Assembly: GCA_040218415.1 (NCBI GenBank)
Contig: JAVJRN010000075.1
Span: 62,001 to 126,000, forward strand
Reading direction: 5' to 3'
DNA length: 64,000 nt
DNA from: JAVJRN01 sp040218415
GTDB lineage: Bacteria > Bacteroidota > Bacteroidia > Cytophagales > Cyclobacteriaceae
Numbering within the stretch: the stretch's first letter is position 1; each line of letters opens with the position of its first letter. The position numbers and the translations under genes were made by a program. This document shows positions 37,662-46,425 of this stretch, piece by piece. The notes under the pieces are model-generated. The model was given only the letters and a program-made list of their open reading frames with translations, was not told the DNA's origin and did not search any database.

Positions 37662-37692
37662 GGAATAGTAGCTAAAGGTTTCGTTCAACAAT

Positions 37693-37785
37693 CGAATAAC
37701 AATACCGGCCGTTATTCTTCGCCTTATATTTAATTTAAATCTAATGGATTTTTTTATTTGGTTGAAGCCATTGATTGCCATAAGT
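37693..37785. repeat. Dispersed direct repeat, copy A
   Basis: The first of three related elements of roughly 95 bp, all in the same orientation. Landmarks are GAATAAC-N10-GTTATTC at the left (an inverted repeat), CTTCGCCTTATATT, AATTTAAATCTAATGGATT and GTTGAAGCCATTGATTGCCA. The other copies are at 40984-41080 and 43722-43817. It sits between the PIN toxin gene and the class C-type hydrolase. Confidence 0.75.
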
Positions 37786-37920
37786 TTATTGAACAAGCAC
37801 AAAAACTTCAAAGGGACCAAGTTAAAAGACGTTGCTTAGTTGAGGCGAATCACCTTGTCATATCCTAACCTGCTTTATCATTGATCATTGAGGTGTAAAT
37901 TTATTGAACACACCTGATAT

Positions 37921-37991
37921 ATTACGACGTAATAAGAGCCCTGAGAATTGAGAAGTTCATGACTAGGCCTCTTCTCACAGTTCTGTGAGAA
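37921..37991. repeat. Two perfect palindromes after the serine hydrolase gene
   Basis: ATTACG-A-CGTAAT (37921-37933) and TTCTCACAG-TT-CTGTGAGAA (37972-37991) are both perfect. They lie just past the stop of the minus-strand class C-type hydrolase (38020). The second could be a terminator stem but lacks a T-run; the first resembles an operator. Otherwise 37662-38019 contains only repeat copy A. Confidence 0.5.
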
Positions 37992-38019
37992 TTTAGGGTC
38001 GCCTGTGCGTTGACTTTTT

Positions 38020-39663
38020 TCACGTTCTATTGAATATTACATTTTCAATTCGACCATTTTTAATGTTCAATCCAGCTGCATTTCCTTTTGCGTCTCGGAT
38101 GATACTAATTTCGTAAGAATTCATTATTAAATAGTCTTTTAAAACCAGTTCGGCTTTTCGTTCTCTTCCGTTTTTAGTGATTGAAAAAGTGTTGTTGTCC
38201 AAAAACTGAATCAAGATTTCTGTATCGGTTTCATCATTGACGTAACGTCCATTTATACTACTTTTCTCAGTACGATCTATATCGTAAGAAGGTAATTTTT
38301 TAAATGTATTTGGTTTTTGAGAGGAAAGATAAATTGTCAGGTTGGGTTGTTCTTTAGTAATGTTGGTAAAGTTCATTTTAAGTTCCTCGTTAGTTTCGTA
38401 ATGAAATAAACCATCCTTTTCGTTTATAAGCTTTACTGGGTCTCGCTGGTAAATTTCTCTGAAAATTGAACCACCTTTTTCCTTAATTTTAATGATCGTT
38501 CCTTCTTCGTTTTGGTAATTACCAACAATGTTTTGAATGTCTTTTAATCTTTCAATTTTTACTGGAATAGCTGGATAAGTAGTATGATCAGTTCCTAAGT
38601 TTAAAGCGATATCTGCTAATTTTTTTGCTAAATAATTAGTAGGGACATTGCCATTATTAGAAATTACAAGTAAAGAAATGTTTTGAGAGGGAAATCTTAA
38701 AAAAGTTGCATTGTAAGCCCCTGTACTGCCATCATGATAAGAATAATCCAAACCTCTATAAGTTCCAAACATTAGTCCATAGCCATAATTCTTGACACTT
38801 ATTTTTTCTATTGGCGATTGACTTTGGTGAATAAGCTTTTTTGATAAGACAGTATCATCAACACGTTGTATTCTTTTTTCCCAATTTAATTGATCATTTA
38901 ATGTTGTAAATAATGCACCGTCACCATTCACTTCAGTGATGACTGGATATTCTCTCCAACCTCCCCAATTTCCGTATGGTCTTGCCTTATTTGGAATAAC
39001 TGCCATATAATTGGTGAGAAAAGACGTGTTTGGCATTTCTAGTTCTAGAAATAATGTCTTTGAGAACTCGCTAAATTTTTGGCCGGAGATATTTTCAATT
39101 ATTTGTGTGAGTAAAATATAATTTGAATTACTATACAAATACTTCGTTCCGGGCTTAAAATTCAAGTCGGTTTGAGATTGCAGAAGTTCAATTGCATCGC
39201 CATTGTCAATGAAAAGTTGCCACCAAGTTTGCCCTTTGAGTGCCCATAAATCATACACATCCCGAATACCACTGGTATGTGTTAATAGATTTGATATGGT
39301 GATTTTGTCCTCAATGTTATTGTATAAATCTGGCAAGTATTTTCTAATATCATCTTCCAAGCTGATTTTTCCTTGTTCAATAAGTTTTAATACACAGAGA
39401 GCGGTAAACTGTTTGGCATTAGAGGCGATGTTGAAACTGGTTTTTTCATTTATCTCTGTTTGGTTTTCGAGATTTGAATAGCCAATATACTTTTGATAAA
39501 CTACTTCGCCATCTTTTACAATTCCAATGGCCATTCCTGGTGAAATACCCTCAACGTATTGCTCAAATTCCAAATCAAGTTTGTTGATCCATTCTTGATC
39601 AAAATTTTGTGAGTTGGCTTGTAAGGATAAAAGAAGGATGGTGAAAAAGAAGCTATGTTTCAT
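38020..39663 (-). CDS. Class C beta-lactamase-related serine hydrolase
   Basis: The start is set at the ATG at 39663, giving a signal peptide (MKHSFFFTILLLSLQANSQ) and 547 residues; an in-frame ATG 24 codons upstream lacks this feature. The catalytic domain has S81-N-A-K84 (SxxK) and the YSN motif in KYLYSNSNYILL, with THTSGI and GYGLMFGTY as further family marks. A beta-rich C-terminal domain (about 370-547) resembles the accessory domains of periplasmic beta-lactamase/DD-peptidase-like proteins. It is an exported hydrolase of unknown substrate. The AraC-type regulator lies 91 bp upstream on the same strand and may control it. Confidence 0.85.
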   Translation of the reverse strand: MKHSFFFTILLLSLQANSQNFDQEWINKLDLEFEQYVEGISPGMAIGIVKDGEVVYQKYIGYSNLENQTEINEKTSFNIASNAKQFTALCVLKLIEQGKISLEDDIRKYLPDLYNNIEDKITISNLLTHTSGIRDVYDLWALKGQTWWQLFIDNGDAIELLQSQTDLNFKPGTKYLYSNSNYILLTQIIENISGQKFSEFSKTLFLELEMPNTSFLTNYMAVIPNKARPYGNWGGWREYPVITEVNGDGALFTTLNDQLNWEKRIQRVDDTVLSKKLIHQSQSPIEKISVKNYGYGLMFGTYRGLDYSYHDGSTGAYNATFLRFPSQNISLLVISNNGNVPTNYLAKKLADIALNLGTDHTTYPAIPVKIERLKDIQNIVGNYQNEEGTIIKIKEKGGSIFREIYQRDPVKLINEKDGLFHYETNEELKMNFTNITKEQPNLTIYLSSQKPNTFKKLPSYDIDRTEKSSINGRYVNDETDTEILIQFLDNNTFSITKNGRERKAELVLKDYLIMNSYEISIIRDAKGNAAGLNIKNGRIENVIFNRT

Positions 39664-39754
39664 TGATTTTGTCTTGCCTGATGTGAATTTATTGAGGCAC
39701 AAATAAATGACAATGAAATAGGCAAATCGCCCCAAAAGACCATTTGATACCTTT

Positions 39755-40936
39755 TTAGTAGTTATTTTTTAAAATGAATTCCTTAGGTGTTAGTGAGGTA
39801 TGTTTTTTAAAAGCTCTATTGAAAGTGGTTTTGGAATTAAATCCAGAATCGAGTGCAATTCCCAAAAGCGTCTTGTCTATGTGTTCGCCGTTCTTTATTC
39901 TTTCTATCACTGCATCAACCCGTTTTGAATTGATGAAATCATTAAAATTCATGTTGAAGCCTTGATTAATAATGCTTGAAGTGAAATTGCGATTGGTCTT
40001 TAGATGCAACGCAATGTCTGACAAGGTTAGATTGGCATTGGTATAGATTTTTTCTTCTTCGAGTAGGGTTTGTATTTTCATTTTCCAATTTTCAATATCG
40101 GGAACCTCAATCTCATCACTTTTAAGCATCGAAATGTTAACTTCTTCTTCTGCCCTTAATTTTTGAAGCGAGCCAGCATTGAATGAAATTGTGGCTCTTA
40201 TGGTATTGGAATAACCAGTAATAGCGATGTAGTAAAATAGAATAGAAAAACAGAGGTAATACCAGTATTTACTACCGAATTCTCCCCATTCAGGGTTTAG
40301 AATAAAAAAGCAAACTCGCAATACAAGTAAAAGACTAAAAGCGATCATAAAATGGCTGACCCACTTCAATAAAACTTCATCCGCAAAACTAACCTCTTGG
40401 ACGATTATTTTTCTGTAATTTTTGTAAAACTTCAGGCTTAAGATAAGATAAAATAACATGGAGACTAAACCAGTCATTTGATACCAAAATGCTAAATCCT
40501 TATCTCTGCCATCGGCATAAAAATAAAACTCTTCCAATACCCATGTGTCTGTAATAAATACAATGATGCTGTATGCCATATACAGTATGGCTGGCAAAAA
40601 ATGTATGTAATGTTTTTTGGAAAGTTTAAAATCCTTGTTCAAAAGACTTTGCGTGTAGAAGAAGATGATGGGACCAATGAGGAATAACTGTTGAAATGGT
40701 ACGAAAAAGAGAAATTCTCTATAACTCTTTACGGAATACCAACCAGCATATCCCAGCATAAAGGGGCAAATATAAAGTCCGCATAACAACACAAACAACC
40801 CTAACCAATGACTGTCTCGACGATTTTCTTTGAAGCCTTGTTTTAACAATAAAAAAGAAAAGACGAGAGCATTAAAAAAGAAAATAAGTAGGACAGCACT
40901 TTTTTGGTTAAAGCTAAAAATGATTAATTCATCCAA
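39755..40936 (-). CDS. Membrane-bound AraC-type transcriptional regulator
   Basis: A 393-residue protein: about seven membrane helices (1-255), a short linker, and a C-terminal AraC-type double helix-turn-helix (about 285-390; LSDIALHLKTNRNFTSSIINQ and LLGIALDSGFNSKTTFNRAFKKHTSLTPKEF). This fusion of a 7TM sensor with HTH_18 is common in Bacteroidota. The start is TTG at 40936; a stop lies six codons upstream and no ATG occurs until deep in the membrane domain. It precedes the class C-type hydrolase on the same strand and is its likely regulator. Confidence 0.82.
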   Translation of the reverse strand: MDELIIFSFNQKSAVLLIFFFNALVFSFLLLKQGFKENRRDSHWLGLFVLLCGLYICPFMLGYAGWYSVKSYREFLFFVPFQQLFLIGPIIFFYTQSLLNKDFKLSKKHYIHFLPAILYMAYSIIVFITDTWVLEEFYFYADGRDKDLAFWYQMTGLVSMLFYLILSLKFYKNYRKIIVQEVSFADEVLLKWVSHFMIAFSLLLVLRVCFFILNPEWGEFGSKYWYYLCFSILFYYIAITGYSNTIRATISFNAGSLQKLRAEEEVNISMLKSDEIEVPDIENWKMKIQTLLEEEKIYTNANLTLSDIALHLKTNRNFTSSIINQGFNMNFNDFINSKRVDAVIERIKNGEHIDKTLLGIALDSGFNSKTTFNRAFKKHTSLTPKEFILKNNY

Positions 40937-40983
40937 TGTTTTTAAGAGGGATTAGTTGTTTCTTCATATTGCATATAATAACC

Positions 40984-41080
40984 GAATAAAAACACCAGAT
41001 GTTAGTCTTCGTCTTATATTCAGTTTAAAGCTAATGGGTTTTTTATTTGATTGAAGCCATTAATTGCCACACGAGTAGAG
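40984..41080. repeat. Dispersed direct repeat, copy B
   Basis: Second copy of the roughly 95 bp repeat, between the AraC-type regulator and the HigA-like gene. It shares GTCTTCGTCTTATATTCAGT, CTAATGGGTT and GATTGAAGCCATTAATTGCC with the other copies and ends CACACGAGTAGA. The left inverted repeat is degraded here. Confidence 0.75.
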
Positions 41081-41091
41081 AACACAACTTT

Positions 41092-41394
41092 TTAAAGTTT
41101 TATTGATAAGTCAATTTGACCACCGAGTCCAATCTCAACGATTTTTTTCAAAGTAGATAGTCGAACTTCCTTAATATTATTTTCGATTTTTGAAATGTAG
41201 GATTTTGTTGTTCCCACCTTCTTGGCGAGTTCTTCCTGTGTCATTCCCTTTTCGAGTCTAGCGTCATGAATTAATGCGCCAATTTTAAAATTTTCATACC
41301 CTTCTTCGAGTTCATCTCGCTTTGTTGTTCCGACCTTTCCAAAGTGTTTTTCTTTGAATTGATTCAGCGTCATGGTGTTATTTTCTTTGCTCAT
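41092..41394 (-). CDS. XRE-family antitoxin (HigA-like)
   Basis: A 100-residue protein with an N-terminal helical extension and a Cro/C1-type helix-turn-helix (about 40-90; IGALIHDARLEKGMTQEELAKKVGTTKSYISKIENN). Its start overlaps the end of a HigB/RelE-like toxin remnant by 17 bp, the toxin-first order expected for higBA. With the toxin truncated, it may survive as an orphan antitoxin or regulator. It lies directly right of repeat copy B. Confidence 0.8.
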   Translation of the reverse strand: MSKENNTMTLNQFKEKHFGKVGTTKRDELEEGYENFKIGALIHDARLEKGMTQEELAKKVGTTKSYISKIENNIKEVRLSTLKKIVEIGLGGQIDLSIKL

Positions 41395-41592
41395 ATTCTT
41401 TCTTAATTTTCAGTGCTTTCTCAATTTCAGTTTTCGGTGTTTTTTGTGTTTTCTTTTGGAATCTGTTCATTAAAACCACTAGTTGACCCTGATCAAAAAA
41501 GCAAAATATTCTGCGAGGTGCACTTGGTAGAAAGTATTTATGCGTATTACGAATTGATTTTGTTAGGCTTTTGTTGTTATAGTCCATTGACC
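41378..41592 (-). pseudogene. HigB/RelE-like toxin, N-terminally truncated
   Basis: Only the C-terminal half of a Gp49/HigB-type mRNA interferase is recognisable: RIFCFFDQGQLVVLMNRFQKKTQKTPKTEIEKALKIKKEYEQ. The typical toxin is about 110 residues; here the N-terminal half is absent. The frame runs upstream only into the tail of the secreted-protein gene, with a TTG at 41611 or ATG near 41587 as the sole possible starts. The join to the foreign sequence falls around 41540-41577. Probably inactive. It overlaps the HigA-like antitoxin gene by 17 bp. Confidence 0.6.
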
Positions 41593-42188
41593 TCTTTATA
41601 AAATTCTTCAATATCAGTAGGATGGTTATGCAAAATCATACTTTCTGCAACTCTTTCCAGAAAGTTAAGCCCATCATCAAAGGTTTGATCCTTTGTTAAA
41701 GGAATATTAATGTTTAGGAAGTTGTCAAAGCAAATGGTTGAGAGGTAAATCTGCTTTTGAACAGTAGGATAATCTGGAGTTTCAAAATGCCATAACAAAA
41801 AGTGTTTATTACCAACTGGACCCCACCCAGCTTTTTGATTTTTAATATTCATTTTCATCTCGTCTTTAAAATAATTCACTTCGTAGCTCATGTACTGAAG
41901 TAGAAATGATTTCTGGATATCAAGATCACTTATGTCTTTATTGTTCGGGTTTTGATAACCGATTGTGAAAAGTTGTAATGTCCATTTGTTGTCAATAAGC
42001 ACAAGAAATTTGCTACCATCGCCTAAAGTTTCAACTGATGCCGTATCTAGATGGATCACAAAGGAGTTAGAATCATTAGTGAAAATGAAATAAGCACCTG
42101 TTTCTGATTCGATTAATGCCTGTTCATATTTAAGTTGTCCAAATGCTAAAGAAGGAAAAACGAGCAAAAGGATTAAAGAATATCTCAT
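41577..42188 (-). CDS. Hypothetical secreted protein
   Basis: The start is set at the ATG at 42188, giving a signal peptide (MRYSLILLLVFPSLAFG) and 203 residues. The mature protein has no family I recognise. It is mixed alpha/beta with an aromatic-rich centre (GWGPVGNKHFLLWHFETPDYP) and ends HNHPTDIEEFYKEVNGL. The stop falls at the point where the truncated toxin frame begins, suggesting this gene was joined to the toxin by a deletion or insertion. No partner genes. Confidence 0.6.
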   Translation of the reverse strand: MRYSLILLLVFPSLAFGQLKYEQALIESETGAYFIFTNDSNSFVIHLDTASVETLGDGSKFLVLIDNKWTLQLFTIGYQNPNNKDISDLDIQKSFLLQYMSYEVNYFKDEMKMNIKNQKAGWGPVGNKHFLLWHFETPDYPTVQKQIYLSTICFDNFLNINIPLTKDQTFDDGLNFLERVAESMILHNHPTDIEEFYKEVNGL

Positions 42189-42451
42189 AATTTTCGAGTT
42201 GCGGAATAAAGCCTTGCGCCTAGATGTCGGTTCTATGCTTACACAGCTCGACTCACAGCGAGTAAAGCGCACAATCTAGTGAAATCTGCCGGTACTCACA
42301 ACGGTTCAAAGTGGCACTGATTTCAAAAAGATGAAAACTTCTGCGAGCCGCCCTCAGTAGAAAGCACTACTATTTCCTCAGCCGCAGACTTCACGGTCGA
42401 GTCGCATGATACTGGAAGAATGCTAAATTGGCATTTAATTACGAGCACCCA

Positions 42452-42760
42452 TTACAGACCCTCCTTTTCAAGTTCTCCGATTAAAAGTTCACGGAAGAAA
42501 TTAGCATCTTCGTTAACCCGCCAGATAGCGAACCCCATCATTCCTGTCAATAATAGCGTCAGTTCGTGCCCAATTCCTAAATAGTAGCTAATCGCAATTG
42601 AAGTTGGAATACTTAGAAGTAGTATGTTGCGATATTTACTTTCCAGTTGAATTGTAATATCAAGGGTTAACTTGTTGTTTAGGAGTTCGTATGATCCTAC
42701 CACCAAGTTCAGTTCCTTAAAAGTCCAGCTCCGGTCAGGTGAGCTATGGGGGAATTTCAT
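42452..42760 (-). CDS. Hypothetical protein, possible small membrane protein
   Basis: A 102-residue open frame with a polar N-terminus, a central pair of hydrophobic stretches (NILLLSIPTSIAISYYLGI and LTLLLTGMMGFAIW) and an acidic C-terminus. Two membrane helices are plausible. I do not recognise a family. A 7 bp dyad, ATTTTGG-N7-CCAAAAT (42759-42779), overlaps the start codon. Coding status is moderately supported by length and the sensible hydrophobic pattern. Confidence 0.45.
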   Translation of the reverse strand: MKFPHSSPDRSWTFKELNLVVGSYELLNNKLTLDITIQLESKYRNILLLSIPTSIAISYYLGIGHELTLLLTGMMGFAIWRVNEDANFFRELLIGELEKEGL

Positions 42761-43140
42761 TTTGGGTTGAATCCAAAATTCATTGTGATCCAGTTCACCG
42801 ATAAAATAAATGTTCTCGGTGGATAGTGGGTCGGGTTGTCGCAGGTTGTTCGCAAACCAGTGAATGAGTCTCGATTCGGTTGCGTTGAGAGAGAATTTAA
42901 TATGGCGTTCGAAGATTTTCAGTTTTGTGGATTATGGTATATAAAGGTATTTTATGTATAATGTAGTGTGTAAAAAGGCAATAACTTTTCGGATTATCAC
43001 AGAGCCGAATTTTTATGTTTTGTTGTTAATTTTTCTATTCTAAAAGCCAAATTTTTAAATTTGGCGAACTTTGCAAATAAGCGCTAACATTAGGATTTAG
43101 CACTTACTAGATATGTTTTATACACCTTGGCAACTGTGTT
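42761..43140. other. Gene-free accessory intergenic region
   Basis: A 380 bp AT-rich stretch. It holds a terminator-like hairpin (43046-43065) and TTGGCAAC at 43127-43134. Its inverse, GTTGCCAA, lies at 43709-43716 on the far side of the lipoprotein gene. ATATGTTTT also occurs at both flanks (43111, 43691). No gene seen. Confidence 0.5.
43042..43065 (-). terminator. Hairpin terminator after the lipoprotein gene
   Basis: GCCAAATTT-TT-AAATTTGGC (43046-43065) is a perfect 9 bp stem. Reading on the minus strand it is followed by TTTTAG, about 75 bp past the lipoprotein stop. It is AT-rich, so strength is uncertain. Confidence 0.5.
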
Positions 43141-43692
43141 TTATTTTACTATTTCAATTCCTTTTGTCACATCTCTGAAAAATGATTCCAATTCTGATTT
43201 ACTTATTCCAATCTGTTCAGATTCTGTGATTTCCTTTTTGTTTATGTCAAAAAGTTTTGTTTTAGAATCCGAGTAAGATAAGTATCGAATTATAGAATCC
43301 GTTTTAAAACCTTCTTCATAGTATGGTTTGTCATATTCATACTTCAGTTGCTTTACAAATTTGACTTCCATATTTCTGTTTTTGTCTGTCCAATATATGT
43401 AATTCAGTTTTCCAGTTTCTCCGTATAACCAAAAGTCAAATACAATGTAATTAAAATCTTTATCGTGAAATACTTTTAATTCTCCACCATCAGCAGAATG
43501 ATTGTTGAGTTCAAAAGTGTCTGGTGTTCCGAATTTCGCTTTATTTTTCTCAAAATCTTGAAGTAATTCAAAGTCTTTAAGTTCAGAAAAAGTTTTTTCA
43601 ATTACAGCGGTTTCCATTTTCTTTTCAGAATTCTGTTTTTCTCCGCAAGAATAAAATCCGATTAATAGAAAAATGATTATAATTATGTTCAT
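43141..43692 (-). CDS. Hypothetical lipoprotein
   Basis: A 183-residue protein with a lipoprotein signal (MNIIIIIFLLIGFYSC, Cys16). The mature part is charged, with alternating strands (GELKVFHDKDFNYIVFDFWLYGETGKLNYIYWTD), and matches no family I know. Low-GC, single-gene lipoproteins of this type are common in accessory regions of Bacteroidota. Short inverted repeats (TTGGCAAC/GTTGCCAA) flank the gene, and repeat copy C lies 30 bp upstream of its start, so it may be a mobile or cassette-like unit. Confidence 0.6.
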   Translation of the reverse strand: MNIIIIIFLLIGFYSCGEKQNSEKKMETAVIEKTFSELKDFELLQDFEKNKAKFGTPDTFELNNHSADGGELKVFHDKDFNYIVFDFWLYGETGKLNYIYWTDKNRNMEVKFVKQLKYEYDKPYYEEGFKTDSIIRYLSYSDSKTKLFDINKKEITESEQIGISKSELESFFRDVTKGIEIVK

Positions 43693-43721
43693 ATGTTTTT
43701 TTCACATTGTTGCCAAAAATA

Positions 43722-43817
43722 TAATGACAACCAGCACTGGCCATTATCCGCGCTATTTTCAGTTTAAATCTAATGGATTTCCACTTAGTTAAAACCACAG
43801 ACTGCCACAGGAGTAGA
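43722..43817. repeat. Dispersed direct repeat, copy C
   Basis: Third copy of the roughly 95 bp repeat, upstream of the lipoprotein gene. Shared blocks are ACAACCAGCACTGGCCATTATCC, TTTTCAGTTTAAATC, CTAATGGATT and CTGCCACAGGAGTAGA. The middle part (CCACTTAGTTAAAACCACAG) has diverged from copies A and B. Confidence 0.7.
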
Positions 43818-43961
43818 TATCTCCCCTTTTTATATACGGACAAAGATACATTAGCTGCTATTTTACTAAAATAAAATAAACATCAGACCATCAATCATTG
43901 ATGCATGGTCTGAGATGTAAATGGGACGATGAGGACAGGAACTAAGGTGGAATTCCTCGGA

Positions 43962-44831
43962 TTAATTGAGAATCAATAGTGGTAAATGCATATCCATTTT
44001 CAATAAGCTGATGAGCTTGCTATTGATAATGCTAGCATCGCCAGGAAGCGCGATAATATCAGTATCCTCCTTCAAGGCGCGCTCGTAGATGACTCTAGAA
44101 ACAGACATGTCTGCATGAAAACTAAAGCTGATTTCAGGCACTTCAACATCCTGTAGATACTTGCTCTTATATTTTTTCCACTCCTCTTTGGCTTTTTCCT
44201 GCGTTTGCTCTTTTAGATCTTTGATTGGTAAGTATGGAAAATAGATATTGGCTATCGTAAATACGTGAAGACACGAGATATGGGCGTTGATTCTTTCCTT
44301 AAGTGAAATGGTTTTAAGCAATGCCCTCGCAGATTTACTAGAGAAATCTATGGGCACAAGTACGTTTTCTAATCTATAAAAGGCTGTTTCAGGGACAATG
44401 AGCAAATCGGACGCTGACTTATTGTGCAATATTCTTTCTATGATATAACCTGAGTCATTGACAGAAACTTTTTTGCCGAATATGGAGAGATCTATTTTTT
44501 TGATCTCTTGGATACGCTTGATTTCTTGTGCGGAATCCTTCGATTTTGTTACAATAATTTCATAATCATCTTTGTCAAAATGTCCTTCGGCAAGTTTCTC
44601 TATTTTATCTGCTAAGATATCTTCAAGTGGTCTTGCGAGCTTGCTAAGAATGGCGGCACCATTTTCTTCATTATTGAACCAAATATTGTGGTAAAAGTAG
44701 ATCTGCTCAATGCCTATTTTTTCTTTCAAAAAGTCCAAATACCTTATCAACAAGGTATCCATATAGGTCATATCTAGCGCTAAGAGTACGATCTTGTTGT
44801 TAAATAGGGTGTCTTTTTTTTCTATACTCAT
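43962..44831 (-). CDS. Tandem universal stress protein (UspA x2)
   Basis: A 289-residue protein with two UspA-like folds (about 10-145 and 148-289; the second opens with ENVLVPIDFSSKSARALLKTI). Neither domain keeps the G-x2-G-x9-G-S/T nucleotide motif: the corresponding segments are FGKKVSVNDSGYIIERIL and ALPGDASIINSKLISLL. ATP binding is therefore doubtful. It overlaps the stop of the BCCT transporter gene by 4 bp, so the two are translationally coupled and probably act together, with the Usp perhaps tuning the transporter in osmotic stress. Confidence 0.85.
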   Translation of the reverse strand: MSIEKKDTLFNNKIVLLALDMTYMDTLLIRYLDFLKEKIGIEQIYFYHNIWFNNEENGAAILSKLARPLEDILADKIEKLAEGHFDKDDYEIIVTKSKDSAQEIKRIQEIKKIDLSIFGKKVSVNDSGYIIERILHNKSASDLLIVPETAFYRLENVLVPIDFSSKSARALLKTISLKERINAHISCLHVFTIANIYFPYLPIKDLKEQTQEKAKEEWKKYKSKYLQDVEVPEISFSFHADMSVSRVIYERALKEDTDIIALPGDASIINSKLISLLKMDMHLPLLILN

Positions 44832-46396
44832 TGTATTAGTTGTTTGATAACCTCTTCGTACGAATCTCGATCTTTTTTCTTTTCTTCACGCTGAAGCCGC
44901 TCGTGTTCTTTTTTAAGCCCTAAATAAAGACTGTAACACATAAACAAAAGAATGACGGCAAAAGGCAAGCCTGTAGACAATGCGGCTGTTTGCAAGGCAG
45001 CCAAGCCACCGCCCACGAGTAATGTAGCCGCTACGCCACCTTCAGATATCGCCCAAAATATTCGCTGACCTACGGGAGCATCCAGTTGACCACCGCTCGT
45101 GATACTATCGATGACCAAAGAACCCGAATCGGAAGATGTTACAAAAAAGCTGGTCACCAAGATGATACCAACAATGCTGGTGATAAATGAAAACGGATAC
45201 TGCTCCAGCATCACAAATAGGGCAGTGGAAATATCATTTTTTACAGCGCCAGCTACGTCACCGATATTATTTAATTCTAGAAATAAAGCCGAGCCACCAA
45301 ACACGGACATCCATAAAAAAGTGAGCACAGTTGGCACAAGCAATACGCCTAAGACAAACTCGCGTACCGTTCTTCCTTTGGATACCCTCGCGATAAACAT
45401 ACCTACGAAAGGCGACCAAGAGATCCACCAAGCCCAATATACCAGCGTCCAGCTACTCTGAAAGTCTCCCGTACCAAAAGCATCCGTCCAAGTACCAATG
45501 GAAATGATTTCTTGAATATATCCACCAGTAGTTTGAATAAAGCCATTGAACAGAAATAAGGTAGGACCTAGAATAATCATCAGCGCAAGAAAAACCATTC
45601 CAATTTTGATATTTAGCTCGCTCAATACTCTTACACCTTTATCCAAACCTAACACTACAGAAGCAGTGGCGGCAAGCGTAATGAGCGCAATGACTAAAAC
45701 CTGAACACCCACGGTATTTGGAATGTCGAATAAAAAATGAAGTCCCGATGCAATTTGCTGAACACCAAAACCCAAGGAAGTAGCTAGTCCAAATAGGGTA
45801 GGAACCACGCTGAGAATATCAATAACATCGCCAAAAGGGCCATATATTCTATCACCCAAAAGCGGGTGGAAGACGGATCGGATAGAAAGTGGTAACTTTT
45901 TTGTAAAAGTGAAAAAGGCCAATGCAAGACCTATTAAAGCGTAAATACCCCAAGCATGCAAGCCCCAATGGAAATAAGTGTAAACTAAGGCATTATGGGC
46001 GAGTTCCGAGTCATTGGCAACATCTACCGGCGGACTCACATAATAAGAAATAGGCTCGGCAACACTAAAAAACAGTAAGCCTATACCCATACCAGCGGAA
46101 AACAACATGGCAAACCAGGCGAACAGGCTAAACTCAGTTTCTGCGTCTTGGCCACCCAATCTCAGCTTACCAAATTTGCTAAAGGCAAAATAGAGGACAG
46201 AAGCGAGTAAAATATTGACGGTAATGATAAAAAACCACCCAGCATTGGTGGTTATTTGCTTTTGTAATTTTATAAATACAGTCTCCATAGGTTTACCCAC
46301 GATCAGGGTAATCGCTATGAATAAAATAATGAGTCCTGCCGAGACATAAAATACCGGAGGATTAATGTCAAAATATTTGTTCTTCTGTCGTCTCAA
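44828..46396 (-). CDS. BCCT family transporter (betaine/carnitine/choline type)
   Basis: A 522-residue, 12-helix secondary transporter. Family marks are the glycine-rich FSAGMGIGLLFFSVAEPISYY (helix 3) and the tryptophan-rich WTLVYWAWWISWSPFVGMFIARVSKGRTVREF segment (helix 8 and beyond), which forms the trimethylammonium-binding region in BetP and relatives. The expected role is Na+- or H+-coupled uptake of glycine betaine, choline or similar osmolytes. The start is TTG at 46396: a TAG stop lies two codons upstream and the next Met is inside the membrane domain. It is coupled to a Usp gene downstream and separated from susD by a terminator. Confidence 0.92.
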   Translation of the reverse strand: MRRQKNKYFDINPPVFYVSAGLIILFIAITLIVGKPMETVFIKLQKQITTNAGWFFIITVNILLASVLYFAFSKFGKLRLGGQDAETEFSLFAWFAMLFSAGMGIGLLFFSVAEPISYYVSPPVDVANDSELAHNALVYTYFHWGLHAWGIYALIGLALAFFTFTKKLPLSIRSVFHPLLGDRIYGPFGDVIDILSVVPTLFGLATSLGFGVQQIASGLHFLFDIPNTVGVQVLVIALITLAATASVVLGLDKGVRVLSELNIKIGMVFLALMIILGPTLFLFNGFIQTTGGYIQEIISIGTWTDAFGTGDFQSSWTLVYWAWWISWSPFVGMFIARVSKGRTVREFVLGVLLVPTVLTFLWMSVFGGSALFLELNNIGDVAGAVKNDISTALFVMLEQYPFSFITSIVGIILVTSFFVTSSDSGSLVIDSITSGGQLDAPVGQRIFWAISEGGVAATLLVGGGLAALQTAALSTGLPFAVILLFMCYSLYLGLKKEHERLQREEKKKDRDSYEEVIKQLIQ

Positions 46397-46425
46397 ATCC
46401 TATGGGGGTATATTGAAAAAAATAA

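Noticed and set aside
41540..41577. attC-like GCCTAACAA at the toxin junction
   Set aside because: Only one half-site is present with no matching partner, so it is likely coincidence.
37693..43817. Integron attC sites
   Set aside because: The elements lack full R''-L''/L'-R' architecture and no intI is in the window. Kept only as a hypothesis under the repeat finding.
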